A program made the translations under genes and the position numbers. From Sulfuricella sp. (lineage in GTDB: Bacteria > Pseudomonadota > Gammaproteobacteria > Burkholderiales > Sulfuricellaceae), in assembly GCA_018336195.1 (NCBI GenBank), contig JAGXQV010000049.1, positions 1-64,000 of the forward strand: a stretch of DNA of 64,000 nt. The letters run 5' to 3'. This document shows, one piece after another, positions 44,182 through 53,548 of the stretch (position 1 is the first letter of the stretch; the number at the start of each line of letters is the position of its first letter). The notes beneath the pieces were generated by a model that was given only the letters and a program-made list of their open reading frames with translations, was not told where the DNA came from and made no database searches.

Positions 44182-46014
44182 TTAAAACAGGCTATCCCAA
44201 GCATCCCGCTCCGCCCGGTAATTCATCAACGCCTCGACGATCTGCCGCTTGCGCTGGGCGCGGTGCTCGGCTGACTGGATTTGGCGCCAGGCCGGCGCGT
44301 GTTCGCCGAAATTGCGGGCTATGTTGTCGATGAAGGTCTGGACTTGCCGCAAGGCAAGCGCCGACTCCGGCGCGCGCAGCCACCAGTGCCCGGCGTTGAA
44401 CACCAGGTCGTGCAATTGCCGGTTTTTGGCGACGATGGCTACCTGCTTTTGCCGGTAGAGCGCCAGCAGTTCGGCCTCTTTGCGGGCGATGACCGCCTCG
44501 ATCGCGCCCTGGGCGAAGGGCTGGGTCACGTCCGCCTGTTTGACCAGTTCTTCGGTGGAAAACAGCATCAGATCGCCGAAGAACTGGCGTTCGAATTCGT
44601 CGGACAGATCGACGCGTTGCTGTGCTTCGTCCAGTTCCACGCCGGGGCGGAAGTCGCCGTCCAGGCCCGCCTCGGTGGTGCGGCGATGCAGGTTGGGCAT
44701 GTTGAAGGAGGCGAAGCGCTCCCCGATCTCAGCGGCGATCAGCCGTCCGGCGGTGGGGCCGGACATTCTTAAACGCAAATGCCCGAAGGGGATGAGGTAT
44801 TTCAGCCCGGCGTAGTTGACGATGTAATTGCCGGGATAGATGGTCCGCGCGGGGCTGAGTTGGGTGTAGCCGCTGCCGTAGGAAAACCAGGTCTTGCGTG
44901 TGAGGTGTTCGCCGAAGAAGAAGGCGTTGAGCTGCCGGGCGAAATCTTTCAGGCAAGCGTTATGGTCGTGCTCGCCGGAAAGCCGGCATGCGTAGGGAAA
45001 TGTCTCCGGCTTTTTTTCATAGCCGAACAGCCCGGCCATGTCGTGATAGGCTGCATCGCCCGCCAGCGGCCCCTGCGCGCCGTGAAACCGGCAGGGCTGA
45101 GCGCCGGCCAAGGTAGCCAGGCGGGCAAAGAAGGCGGTCACGTCGTCGAGGAAATTCGCGGCCATCACCGAGGGCGAGACGGGCGGGTCGCCCACCAGCT
45201 TGCCGGTGAGCATCAGGGTGCCGGTGCTGCGGAAGATTTTGTCGATGGCGTGGAAATAATTCAGCGCGTACACCACCTCTTCGCCGGATTCGGTACGCCG
45301 GTTCACGCAAAAATGCTGGTCGCTGTCGACCAAGTAATACAGCGTCCGGTCCGGGTCTTCGGTCAGTTGCAGGAACTTCAGGTAGCTGAGGTTGCGGTTG
45401 GCGGCCTGCCCCTTGCGATAAAACTTCTCGCGCGGCTGGGTGGTGAGCAGATTGCCTAATTGCTCACGCTGTTGGGGAGGGAGCGATTGCAGCAGCGCAT
45501 ACTGTTCGTCCATCCCGAAATGCACGACTAGCAGGCCTTTCCGCCGGTATTCCTCGACCAGCTCGATATGGCGGCGGATGTTCATTTCGTCACGGCTATC
45601 CTCGGCGACGAGGATCCGGATTTTGTCCCACACGCCGCCGGTTTGGCCGCCGTAGTTGTACAGCGAGCATATCTGGTAAACGCTTTCCAGGCAGGCGCGC
45701 AGGTGGGGCGGGCGATCCGCCACCGGGATGCTCAGGATGATGTGATGTCGATCATCGCCTCCGCGCTGCTGGATCAGCGCTTCCTGCTCGCGGAACAGGG
45801 CTTGATAGCTGGCCAGCAGGGTTGCGAAGTCCGCCTCGCCAGACCACATGGCCTTTTCCAGCAAGGGATAACACTGTTCATAGAGATTGTTGAGCACATC
45901 GTGCGCATCCGACGCGAGTGTCTCCAACTGCCAGCCGATTTCGGCCAGACCGGGTATGTCGGCCTGGTAGCGCGTGAGACATTGCGCCAGATTCGTGGTC
46001 ACGAAATCGCTCAT
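44182..46014 (-). CDS. Uncharacterised 610-residue protein with glycosyltransferase-like DxD motif
   Basis: I do not recognise the family. Residues 90-130 (HHIILSIPVADRPPHLRACL) resemble the start of a GT-A fold, and YLVDSDQHFCV at about 240 has a DxD-type motif with a following His/Cys. The C-terminal 160 residues (from FASFNMPNLHRRTTEAG) are helical, with NFGEHAPAWRQIQSAEHRAQ near the end, and are duplicated at 38.5 kb. A family for glycosyl transfer is possible. ATG 46014 is used; the frame also has TTG starts 9 bases upstream. It follows an acetolactate-synthase-like gene. Confidence 0.6.
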   Translation of the reverse strand: MSDFVTTNLAQCLTRYQADIPGLAEIGWQLETLASDAHDVLNNLYEQCYPLLEKAMWSGEADFATLLASYQALFREQEALIQQRGGDDRHHIILSIPVADRPPHLRACLESVYQICSLYNYGGQTGGVWDKIRILVAEDSRDEMNIRRHIELVEEYRRKGLLVVHFGMDEQYALLQSLPPQQREQLGNLLTTQPREKFYRKGQAANRNLSYLKFLQLTEDPDRTLYYLVDSDQHFCVNRRTESGEEVVYALNYFHAIDKIFRSTGTLMLTGKLVGDPPVSPSVMAANFLDDVTAFFARLATLAGAQPCRFHGAQGPLAGDAAYHDMAGLFGYEKKPETFPYACRLSGEHDHNACLKDFARQLNAFFFGEHLTRKTWFSYGSGYTQLSPARTIYPGNYIVNYAGLKYLIPFGHLRLRMSGPTAGRLIAAEIGERFASFNMPNLHRRTTEAGLDGDFRPGVELDEAQQRVDLSDEFERQFFGDLMLFSTEELVKQADVTQPFAQGAIEAVIARKEAELLALYRQKQVAIVAKNRQLHDLVFNAGHWWLRAPESALALRQVQTFIDNIARNFGEHAPAWRQIQSAEHRAQRKRQIVEALMNYRAERDAWDSLF

Positions 46015-46161
46015 GAGCAACAACTTGCCGCCATGTTGAATCGACGGGACAACAACACGTCGGATAGGTGCAGCGATAGCGCAGCCATCACACTGAAAAC
46101 CAACACTATTGGCGTGATGAATGCGCTACGTTTCACCCGTCCTACATTGGCGATTTTCATG
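46011..46161 (-). CDS. Possible 49-residue membrane peptide coupled to the next gene
   Basis: From ATG 46161 the frame reads MKIANVGRVKRSAFITPIVL, then VFSVMAALSLHLSDVLL and a short tail ending in CCS. One membrane helix is predicted by eye. Its TGA overlaps the ATG of the 610-residue protein by ATGA. No strong ribosome site is visible, so it may be a chance frame; the coupling is its only support. Confidence 0.3.
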
Positions 46162-46173
46162 GTGGCACAGCGA

Positions 46174-47841
46174 CTAGCGCCTTGAGGAATAATTGGGATA
46201 TGCATCCTGATCGAGCAATATCTCGATGAGGTTGATGCCGTGACGGAAATCGAGCGCTTCCAGCTTCGCCAAATCCGGCCAGTTTTCCACCCGGCAATGC
46301 GTAATACCGAGAGATTGGGCCAACAGCGCATAGTCCGGGTTGGCGAAATCGCAGTCGATGAAACGATCCTGGTAAAGATGGTGCTGGTTCTTGCGGATCA
46401 GCCCCATGGTACGGTTGTTGAACAGGACGATGTTGAGCGGAATAGCGTAATTGACCGCCGTCATGATCTCCATCGCGCACATCTGGAAACCGCCGTCGCC
46501 GAGCACGGCGAACAACGGCTGGTCGATCTCGAACCCCGCGCCGATGGCCGCAGGAATGGCGTGCCCCAGCGAGGAGATGCCGGTATTGGGGTGGAAGCGA
46601 TCCTTGGCGGACACCCGGTAGAAGTTCTGCGCGAAAACGATGTTGTCGTCGAAGATGACCAGACCGTCCGGGAAACGTTGCTCCAGCCAGCCGTAAAAGG
46701 CGCGCACATGGTCGAATTGCCGGTTGAATATCGTCTCCCCGGCAGCCGCAGCCTGGGCTTGTGCAGCGGCGATAAAGGCGGCGATGTCCACGGCGGGCTT
46801 CGCCGCGACTTCCCCCGCTTGTACGGCAGACTCCAGCGCCTGGAGATAAACGCCAAGGTCAGCATGTATCGCGAGGTCGGCGCGAAAAACCTTTTCCAGT
46901 TGCTGGGCGCTGTTGTCCACCTGGATGAGCTTCTTGCCGGTCAGCAGGTTCTTGTCCCAGACGTAGCTGGTTCTTTCATTGAAACCCGCCCCCAGCACCA
47001 ACAGCAGGTCGGCTTCCTGTTCCAGGTAGCGCATCGCGTAACCGGGAGAGGTGACGCCGAGACTGCCCAAGGCCAGCGCCGCGCGCTCGTCGAACGCGCC
47101 ACTGCCCTTGAGGCTGCTGGTCACCGGAATGTTGAGGCGCTCGCTGATGCGGCGCAAGGATTCCTGCGCACCGGAACGGATGCAGCCATGCCCCGCGAGG
47201 ATCACCGGGCGTTTCGCGGCACGGATCAGTTCCACGCTTTGGGCGATGGCCTGCCCGCCAATCGCGCATTCGCCGCTCGGGCGAGTGAAGGAAATCTGCT
47301 CCAGGATGGCGGCTTCCACCATGTCCTTTTGCACGTTGTAGGGGATGCTCAACACCACCGGGCCGGGCGTATCGGAAAGCAGGTGTTTGGCGGCCTGATT
47401 CAGCACGGTGGGCAGGTAATCCGTGCGTTCGATCAACTTGTGGTAGCGCGTGATGCCGGCAAACAGCACCACCTGGTCGATGCTGCCGCCCTCGCCGTTG
47501 CTTTCCTGCAAGCCGCCCCGCCCAAAAATGTGGGTGGAAGTCTCGCCGGTAATGACCACCAGCGGCTGCCGGTCCATATAGGCATTGGCGATGCCGGTCA
47601 CCAGATTGGTGGCGCCCGGCCCGGCGGTGGCGATGCAGGCACCGATGCCCCCCGACACCCGCGCATGGCCGCCGGCCATGAAGGCGGCGCCCTGCTCGTG
47701 CTTGGCCAGCACCGACTTGATGGAGGAATCGTATAAGGCATCGTAAACCGGCAGGATGTGCGCGCCGGGGATGCCGAAAATAACCTCCACCCCGAGCTTT
47801 TCCAGCCAGCGGACGATGAGTTGGCTAACCGCAATTTTCAT
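46174..47841 (-). CDS. Acetolactate synthase-like ThDP-dependent enzyme
   Basis: A 555-residue three-domain ThDP enzyme. Glu49 in LAKHEQGAAFMAGGHAR activates the cofactor, and LGDGGFQMCAMEIMTAVNYA to the following NN is the ThDP-binding motif. The middle FAD/nucleotide domain (VELIRAAKRPVILAGHGC) is present. It differs from IlvB housekeeping enzymes and has no small-subunit gene beside it. ATG 47841 has AAGGGCG upstream; the longer frame would run into gltX. It may make a ketoacid-derived product for the unknown protein encoded next, which is only a guess. Confidence 0.8.
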   Translation of the reverse strand: MKIAVSQLIVRWLEKLGVEVIFGIPGAHILPVYDALYDSSIKSVLAKHEQGAAFMAGGHARVSGGIGACIATAGPGATNLVTGIANAYMDRQPLVVITGETSTHIFGRGGLQESNGEGGSIDQVVLFAGITRYHKLIERTDYLPTVLNQAAKHLLSDTPGPVVLSIPYNVQKDMVEAAILEQISFTRPSGECAIGGQAIAQSVELIRAAKRPVILAGHGCIRSGAQESLRRISERLNIPVTSSLKGSGAFDERAALALGSLGVTSPGYAMRYLEQEADLLLVLGAGFNERTSYVWDKNLLTGKKLIQVDNSAQQLEKVFRADLAIHADLGVYLQALESAVQAGEVAAKPAVDIAAFIAAAQAQAAAAGETIFNRQFDHVRAFYGWLEQRFPDGLVIFDDNIVFAQNFYRVSAKDRFHPNTGISSLGHAIPAAIGAGFEIDQPLFAVLGDGGFQMCAMEIMTAVNYAIPLNIVLFNNRTMGLIRKNQHHLYQDRFIDCDFANPDYALLAQSLGITHCRVENWPDLAKLEALDFRHGINLIEILLDQDAYPNYSSRR

Positions 47842-47873
47842 GGCATCGCCCTTGTGGCTTAAAACCCCGAACC

Positions 47874-49277
47874 TTACGCGCCGACAGCCAGTTGCGCCAG
47901 ACGCAAATTCAGGCGGCGCAGCACTTCCTCGCGCCCGATCAGCATCAGCACCGCATCCACCGACGGGGTCTGCGATTCGCCCGTCACCAGGATGCGCAAG
48001 GGCATGGCGATCTTGGGCATTTTCAGGCCGTGAGCGGTGGCGGTGGTTTTCACCAGATCGTGAATGGCGGTACGGTTCCATTCGCAGCTTTGCAGCTTGT
48101 CGGCAAAGTCGCGCAAGGCCGGCAGATTATCCGCCCCGACGTGCTGGGCGAGCAGCTCCGGCGCGGGGTCGAGCTGGCGATAGAAATACACGGCGGCATC
48201 GGCGAGCTCTTCGACGGTATTGACGCGCTCCCTGAGCAAATCCGCCACCTCCGCCAGATCCGGCCCGCCAGCGGTATCGCAATCGCAACAATCACGTTCC
48301 ATGAACGGTTTGGCGAGATCCGCCAGACGCTGCTTGTCGGCACCCTTGATGTATTGCTGGTTCAGCCACAGGAGCTTTTCCGGATTGAACTTGGCGGGCG
48401 ACTTTGAGATGGCTTCCAGGTTGAACCATTCGACGAACTGATCCAGATCGAACACTTCCTCGTCGCCGCGCGCCCAGCCCAGGCGCGCCAGGTAGTTGAG
48501 CAACGCTTCCGGCAGGTAGCCGTCTTCCAGGTACTGCATCACGCTCACCGCACCATGGCGCTTGGAGAGGCGCTCGCCGTCGGCCCCCAGGATCATCGGT
48601 ACATGGGCGTATTGCGGCAACGGCGCGCCGAGCGCCTTCAACATGTTGATCTGGCGCGGGGTGTTGTTGAGATGGTCATCACCACGGATCACGTGGGTAA
48701 TCTGCATGTCCCAGTCATCCACCACTACGCTGAAGTTATACGTCGGCGTGCCGTCGGAACGAGCAATGATCAGGTCGTCGAGTTCGCTGTTATGCACCAC
48801 CACCTTGCCCTTGACCAGATCGTCGATCACCACTGAACCTTCCAGCGGGGTCTTGAAACGCACCACGGGGCTGACCCCGGCGGGTGGAGTTGCTTTTGAA
48901 TCGCGCCAGCGCCGGTCGTAGCGCGGCTTCAGGCCGCCGGCTTCCTGTTCGGCACGCATCGCATCAAGTTCTTCCTTGCTGGCGTAGCAGTGGTACGCCT
49001 TACCTTCGTCGAGCAGTTGCTCGATCACGCCTTTGTAGCGTTCCATGCGCTGCATCTGGTAGAACGGCCCTTCGTCGTAGTCCAGTCCCAGCCATTTCAT
49101 CCCGTCGAGAATTGCCTGTACCGATTCCGGCGTCGAGCGCTCCAGGTCCGTATCCTCGATGCGCAGCACGAACACGCCCTTGTGCTTGCGGGCATAAGCC
49201 CAGGAAAACAGCGCGGTACGCGCGCCGCCAATATGCAAATAGCCGGTGGGGCTGGGAGCGAAACGGGTTCTTACCAT
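47874..49277 (-). CDS. gltX: Glutamyl-tRNA synthetase
   Basis: A 467-residue class I synthetase. It has [20 protein letters not shown] (HIGH-type motif at 15-18), [14 protein letters not shown] and [13 protein letters not shown] (KMSKS-type), and the C-terminal anticodon-binding helices. It attaches glutamate to tRNA-Glu. ATG 49277 ([10 protein letters not shown]) is the family start; the 10-residue upstream extension is unlikely. Confidence 0.95.
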   Translation of the reverse strand: MVRTRFAPSPTGYLHIGGARTALFSWAYARKHKGVFVLRIEDTDLERSTPESVQAILDGMKWLGLDYDEGPFYQMQRMERYKGVIEQLLDEGKAYHCYASKEELDAMRAEQEAGGLKPRYDRRWRDSKATPPAGVSPVVRFKTPLEGSVVIDDLVKGKVVVHNSELDDLIIARSDGTPTYNFSVVVDDWDMQITHVIRGDDHLNNTPRQINMLKALGAPLPQYAHVPMILGADGERLSKRHGAVSVMQYLEDGYLPEALLNYLARLGWARGDEEVFDLDQFVEWFNLEAISKSPAKFNPEKLLWLNQQYIKGADKQRLADLAKPFMERDCCDCDTAGGPDLAEVADLLRERVNTVEELADAAVYFYRQLDPAPELLAQHVGADNLPALRDFADKLQSCEWNRTAIHDLVKTTATAHGLKMPKIAMPLRILVTGESQTPSVDAVLMLIGREEVLRRLNLRLAQLAVGA

Positions 49278-49562
49278 GTTTATTCTCTGTAAATAGTCGG
49301 ACAGCAAAGGGGCGCCATTTTACGCTAAATCGGCTTATCCCTCTAAACAACCGTGCCACCTTCCAAATTTCCAACTTGGGGCGGCATTGGCGAACCTGTC
49401 CCGATGGCCTTAAAACAGCCTATTGTCGCGATGATCCGGGCAATCGCCAGGAAGAAAATATTTCTTATAGAGAAATAAAATTTATTGAATATTGCGCTGC
49501 ATCAAGCAATGCTATTCTTCGCGGACTTCGTAAAAGACAACCACGTCGGGAGAGTAAAAAAC
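49278..49562. other. Upstream region of the sat-aprBA operon
   Basis: A 285-base non-coding region between divergent gltX and sat. It becomes AT-rich from about 49450, with a TTTCT-TATAG-AGAAA palindrome near 49463-49477. The sat and apr promoters probably lie here; -10 and -35 boxes cannot be placed with confidence. GGGAGAG precedes the sat ATG. Confidence 0.5.
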
Positions 49563-50771
49563 ATGTCTAAATTGGTAAAGCCACACGGTGGCGGTGAACT
49601 GAAACCCCTTCTGTTGAGCGGCGACGCTCTCAAACAGGAATTGGCGCGTGCCCAGTCCCTGCCCAAGGTCAAGATGTCGTCACGTGAAACCGGCGATTTG
49701 ATCATGATGGGCATCGGCGGCTTCACTCCGCTCGAAGGCTTCATGACCCATTCAGACTGGCTGGGGGTATGCGACGGCTACAAGATGGCCAACGGTCTGT
49801 TCTGGCCGATTCCGGTTACCCTCTCCACCAATGACGAAGGCGTCAAGGTCGGTGACGACATCGCCCTGATCAACTCCGATTCCGACGAAATCATGGGCAC
49901 CATGAAGGTGACTGAGAAGTACGGCATCGACAAGGCCCACGAGTGCATGCAGGTCTACAAGACCACCGACATGGAGCACCCTGGCGTCAAGATGGTCATG
50001 GAGCAAGGCAAGTACAATCTGGCCGGCACTGTTAAAGTGTTGTCCACCGGCGGCTTCAAGGAAGAGTACGGCGATCAGTTCATGACCCCCGCCGAAACCC
50101 GTGCAACCTTCGAGAAGATGGGCTGGAGCCGCGTTGCCGCCTTCCAGACCCGCAACCCGATGCACCGTTCGCACGAGTACCTGGCCAAGATCGCCATCGA
50201 AACCATGGACGGCGTGCTGGTTCACTCCCTGCTGGGCGCACTGAAGCCGGGCGACATTCCTGCTGAAGTCCGTTCCGAAGCCATCAGCGTGCTGGTCGAA
50301 AACTACTTCGCCCCCAACACCGTGATCCAGGCCGGTTATCCGCTCGACATGCGTTACGCCGGTCCGCGCGAAGCCCTGCTGCACGCCCTGTTCCGCCAGA
50401 ACTACGGCTGTTCGCACCTGATCGTCGGTCGCGACCACGCTGGCGTGGGCGACTACTACGGCCCCTTCGATGCCCAGAAGATTTTTGACGAGATTCCCAA
50501 GGGTTCGCTGGAAACCGTGAACATGAACATCGACTGGACCTTCTGGTGCAACAAGTGTGGCGGCATGGCCTCGCAACGCACCTGCCCGCACACCAAGGAT
50601 GATCGTATCCTGTTGTCCGGCACCAAGGTTCGCTCCATGCTTTCCGAAGGCCAGGATTTGCCTGTAGAATTCAGCCGCCCCGAAGTGGCCAAAGTGCTGC
50701 AAAAGTATTATGCCGGCCTCACCGCCGAGCAGAACGTCAAGGTGGAACTGAAGGGACATTCCGCCAAGTAG
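49563..50771 (+). CDS. sat: Dissimilatory sulfate adenylyltransferase (ATP sulfurylase)
   Basis: A 402-residue homo-oligomeric ATP sulfurylase. [10 protein letters not shown] (195-204) and [12 protein letters not shown] (289-300) bind ATP and sulfate. Cys329, Cys332 and Cys341, with a His after CPH, form the zinc site of the dissimilatory type. In sulfur oxidisers it runs in the ATP-forming direction: APS plus pyrophosphate gives ATP and sulfate. Start at ATG 49563, not the upstream frame start at 49485. It heads sat-aprB-aprA. Confidence 0.95.
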   Translation: MSKLVKPHGGGELKPLLLSGDALKQELARAQSLPKVKMSSRETGDLIMMGIGGFTPLEGFMTHSDWLGVCDGYKMANGLFWPIPVTLSTNDEGVKVGDDIALINSDSDEIMGTMKVTEKYGIDKAHECMQVYKTTDMEHPGVKMVMEQGKYNLAGTVKVLSTGGFKEEYGDQFMTPAETRATFEKMGWSRVAAFQTRNPMHRSHEYLAKIAIETMDGVLVHSLLGALKPGDIPAEVRSEAISVLVENYFAPNTVIQAGYPLDMRYAGPREALLHALFRQNYGCSHLIVGRDHAGVGDYYGPFDAQKIFDEIPKGSLETVNMNIDWTFWCNKCGGMASQRTCPHTKDDRILLSGTKVRSMLSEGQDLPVEFSRPEVAKVLQKYYAGLTAEQNVKVELKGHSAK

Positions 50772-50779
50772 TTTTTTAA

Positions 50780-50812
50780 AGGTTGGCCGGTCGCGCAAGT
50801 GTCCGGCCTTTG
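50780..50812 (+). terminator. Possible weak terminator or attenuator after sat
   Basis: GGCCGG (50785-50790) and CCGGCC (50803-50808) form a short stem followed by TTTGTT. It could reduce read-through into aprB and set the sat:apr ratio. The T-run is short, so it may only be a processing hairpin. Confidence 0.4.
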
Positions 50813-50849
50813 TTCATTAGCAGCTAGTAATAACTGAGGAGTAAAAGCA

Positions 50850-51317
50850 ATGCCAACTTTTGTTCGTACCGACAAATGCGACGGCTGCAAGGGCGGCGAT
50901 AAAACCGCTTGCATGTACATCTGCCCGCACGACCTGATGAAGCTCGACAAGGACGGTTCCGAAACCGGCCACGCTATGCGCGCTTTCAATCAAGAACCTG
51001 AGCAGTGCTGGGAGTGCTATTCCTGCGTGAAGATTTGCCCGCAGCAAGCCATCGAATGCCGCCACTACGCCGACGTCGTGCCCCTGGGCGGTTCCGTGCA
51101 ACCGCTGCGCGGCGCCGATTCCATCATGTGGACCATCAAATTCCGTAACGGCACACTGAAGCGTTTCAAGTTCCCGATCCGCACCACTGCCGAAGGTTCC
51201 ATCGACTGCTACGGCGGCAAGCCCACCGCCAGCATGGCCAACATCACGAAGATTGGTTTCTTCAACCAGATGAATGGCTTCCGCGCTGGTAACCCCACCG
51301 AGCTGATTCGCAAGTAA
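50850..51317 (+). CDS. aprB: Adenylylsulfate reductase, beta subunit
   Basis: A 155-residue Fe-S protein with two 4Fe-4S clusters: Cys10, Cys13, Cys21 and Cys25 (CDGCKGGDKTACMYIC), and Cys53, Cys56, Cys59 and Cys63 (CWECYSCVKIC). The C-terminal tail (SMANITKIGFFNQMNGFRAG) wraps around AprA in known structures. It passes electrons from the AprA flavin to a membrane partner. GAGGAG precedes the ATG. aprA follows 45 bases later. Confidence 0.96.
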   Translation: MPTFVRTDKCDGCKGGDKTACMYICPHDLMKLDKDGSETGHAMRAFNQEPEQCWECYSCVKICPQQAIECRHYADVVPLGGSVQPLRGADSIMWTIKFRNGTLKRFKFPIRTTAEGSIDCYGGKPTASMANITKIGFFNQMNGFRAGNPTELIRK

Positions 51318-51362
51318 TCTGCCAACGGATATTTGAATAACGAATACTGAAAGGTAAAAGCA

Positions 51363-53387
51363 ATGTCTGGAACTTTTGAAAATCCTGAAGTCGTACAAGA
51401 AGAAGTCGACATTCTGATGATCGGCGGCGGCATGGCCAACTGCGGCGCCGCTTACGAAATCATGCGCTGGGCTGACGCCGCTAAGGCCGAGAACGGCGTT
51501 GATCTGAAAATCAAGCTGGTCGACAAGGCTGCCCTGGACCGTTCCGGTGCCGTGGCTCAAGGTCTGTCCGCGATCAACACCTACATCGGCGACGCGCAAG
51601 ACCCCGCCGACTACGCTCGCATGGTTTCCAACGATCTGATGGGTATTACCCGTGACGATCTGGCCTACGACCTGGGCCGTCACGTTGATGAATCCGTGCA
51701 TCTGTTCGAAGAGTGGGGTCTGCCCATTTGGAAAACCGACGCTGACGGCGTGCGTCACGACGGCGCCGATTCCGAAAAGGAAGGCCTGCCCCCCCTGAAG
51801 GACGGCGGCAAGCCCGTGCGTTCCGGTAAGTGGCAGATCATGATCAACGGCGAATCCTACAAGTGGATCGTCGCTGAAGCCGCCAAGAAGGCTCTGGGCA
51901 CCGACCGAATTCAAGAGCGCGTGTTCATCGTCAAGCTGGTGAACGACAAGAACGACAAGAACCGCATCGCCGGTGCCGTCGGTTTCTCCGTTCGCGAAAA
52001 CAAGGTGTACGTATTCAAGGCCAAGGCCATCCTGCTGGCCGCTGGCGGTTGCGTTAACCTGTTCCGCCCACGTTCCGTGGGTGAAGGTCAAGGCCGTGCT
52101 TGGTACCCGGTGTGGAACGCTGGTTCCACCTACACCATGGCTGCCGAAGCCGGTGCCGAGCTGACGATGATGGAAAACCGCTTCGTTCCCGCCCGCTTCA
52201 AGGACGGTTACGGCCCGGTGGGCGCCTGGTTCCTGCTGTTCAAGGCCCAAGCCACCAACGCTAACGGCGAAGTCTACATGGCCAAGAACAAGGAAATGCT
52301 GAACGACTATCCTCCCTATGGTCAAGCAGCCGTTCCCGCTTCCTGCCTGCGTAACCACCTGATGCTGAAGGAAATGAAGGACGGCCGTGGCCCGATCTAC
52401 ATGGACACCGTGACCGCCCTCGCCAAGCTGCGCGAAACCCTGACGCCCAAGGAAGTGAAGCACCTCGAAGCCGAGGCCTGGGAAGACTTCCTCGACATGT
52501 GCGTGGGTCAGTGCGGTATCTGGGTTGGTGAGAACATCGAGCCGGAAAAGAAGAACTCCGAATTGATGCCTACCGAGCCGTACCTGTTGGGTTCGCACTC
52601 CGGTTGCTGCGGTATCTGGACTTCCGGCCCGGAAGATGTCGGCGCACCGACCGACGAAGCGCTGCCTGGCGTCCCTGCTCACCTGCCGAAGGGCTGGAAC
52701 TGGGGCTACCGCGGCATGACCACGGTTAAGGGTCTGTTCACCGCCGGCGACGGCGTGGGCGCATCCGGCCACAAGTTCTCCTCCGGTTCCCATGCTGAAG
52801 GCCGTATGGCTGCCAAGTCGATGGTGAAGTACTGCATCGACAACAAGGACATGAAGGTCGAACTTGATACCGACGCAGCTGCTCTGGTTGACGAGATCTA
52901 CAAGCCGGTTCGCAACTTCCTGGAATTCAAGAACTACACCACCGCCATCGACGTGAACCCGAACTACATCACGCCGAAGATGTTGCAGTTCCGCCTGCAA
53001 AAAATCATGGACGAGTACGTTGCTGGCGTTGCCACCTACTACACGACCAATGACAAGATGCTGGCTGTTGCCGAAGACAAGCTGGGTACGCTGAAGGAAG
53101 ACGCTCAAAAGATGCGTGCGAAGGATCTGCACGAACTGCTGCGCGCCTGGGAAAACTACCACCGCATCATGACGGCGGAAGCCCACATGAAACACATCCA
53201 GTTCCGTGAAGAATCCCGTTATCCGGGCTTCTACTATCGTATGGACAAGAACTTTGTCGACGAAGAGAACTGGAAGTGCTTTGTGAACTCCATCTACGAC
53301 AAGACCACCAAACAGTGGACCTGCTTCAAGCGCGCCCACGTTGATCTGGTTGACAAGTCCAAGCTGTTCAAGCCGGCCACTCACTAA
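51363..53387 (+). CDS. aprA: Adenylylsulfate reductase, alpha subunit
   Basis: A 674-residue flavoprotein. The FAD motif is VDILMIGGGMANCGAAYEIM, followed by LVDKAALDRSGAVAQGLSAI, the active-site region near the flavin (GQGLSAINTYI). It also has YKWIVAEAAKKALG and GHKFSSGSHAEGRMAAKSMV. In sulfur oxidisers it makes APS from AMP and sulfite. The codon use is highly biased, as expected for an abundant protein. A strong terminator lies 22 bases after the stop. Confidence 0.96.
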   Translation: MSGTFENPEVVQEEVDILMIGGGMANCGAAYEIMRWADAAKAENGVDLKIKLVDKAALDRSGAVAQGLSAINTYIGDAQDPADYARMVSNDLMGITRDDLAYDLGRHVDESVHLFEEWGLPIWKTDADGVRHDGADSEKEGLPPLKDGGKPVRSGKWQIMINGESYKWIVAEAAKKALGTDRIQERVFIVKLVNDKNDKNRIAGAVGFSVRENKVYVFKAKAILLAAGGCVNLFRPRSVGEGQGRAWYPVWNAGSTYTMAAEAGAELTMMENRFVPARFKDGYGPVGAWFLLFKAQATNANGEVYMAKNKEMLNDYPPYGQAAVPASCLRNHLMLKEMKDGRGPIYMDTVTALAKLRETLTPKEVKHLEAEAWEDFLDMCVGQCGIWVGENIEPEKKNSELMPTEPYLLGSHSGCCGIWTSGPEDVGAPTDEALPGVPAHLPKGWNWGYRGMTTVKGLFTAGDGVGASGHKFSSGSHAEGRMAAKSMVKYCIDNKDMKVELDTDAAALVDEIYKPVRNFLEFKNYTTAIDVNPNYITPKMLQFRLQKIMDEYVAGVATYYTTNDKMLAVAEDKLGTLKEDAQKMRAKDLHELLRAWENYHRIMTAEAHMKHIQFREESRYPGFYYRMDKNFVDEENWKCFVNSIYDKTTKQWTCFKRAHVDLVDKSKLFKPATH

Positions 53388-53409
53388 GCCGTTGAGATAG
53401 TTGTAGCAA

Positions 53410-53444
53410 AAGGCCGGGCACCGCAAGGTGCCCGGCCTTATTTT
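53410..53444 (+). terminator. Rho-independent terminator after aprA
   Basis: A 13-base perfect stem (AAGGCCGGGCACC / GGTGCCCGGCCTT) with GCAA loop, then TATTTTC. It ends the sat-aprBA transcript. Confidence 0.9.
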
Positions 53445-53548
53445 CACTAAATTGTGATTTTTTCCTGACTACTTTCTTTTGAGAGTATTCTGGAAAAACC
53501 GTAAAGCAGGTTAATTCAACCTGATTGGTAATAAACGAGGTCGAGAAA

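Noticed and set aside
46240-47736. A 498-codon plus-strand frame
   Set aside because: Antisense of the ThDP enzyme, which has a clear catalytic Glu and cofactor motif.
49752-50798. A 348-codon minus-strand frame
   Set aside because: Antisense of sat, with the same codon-bias cause.
50817-53447. An open frame of 876 codons on the minus strand
   Set aside because: It is the exact antisense of aprA and aprB, whose families and motifs are certain. Strong codon bias in aprA leaves few stops on the other strand. The translation has no recognisable domain.
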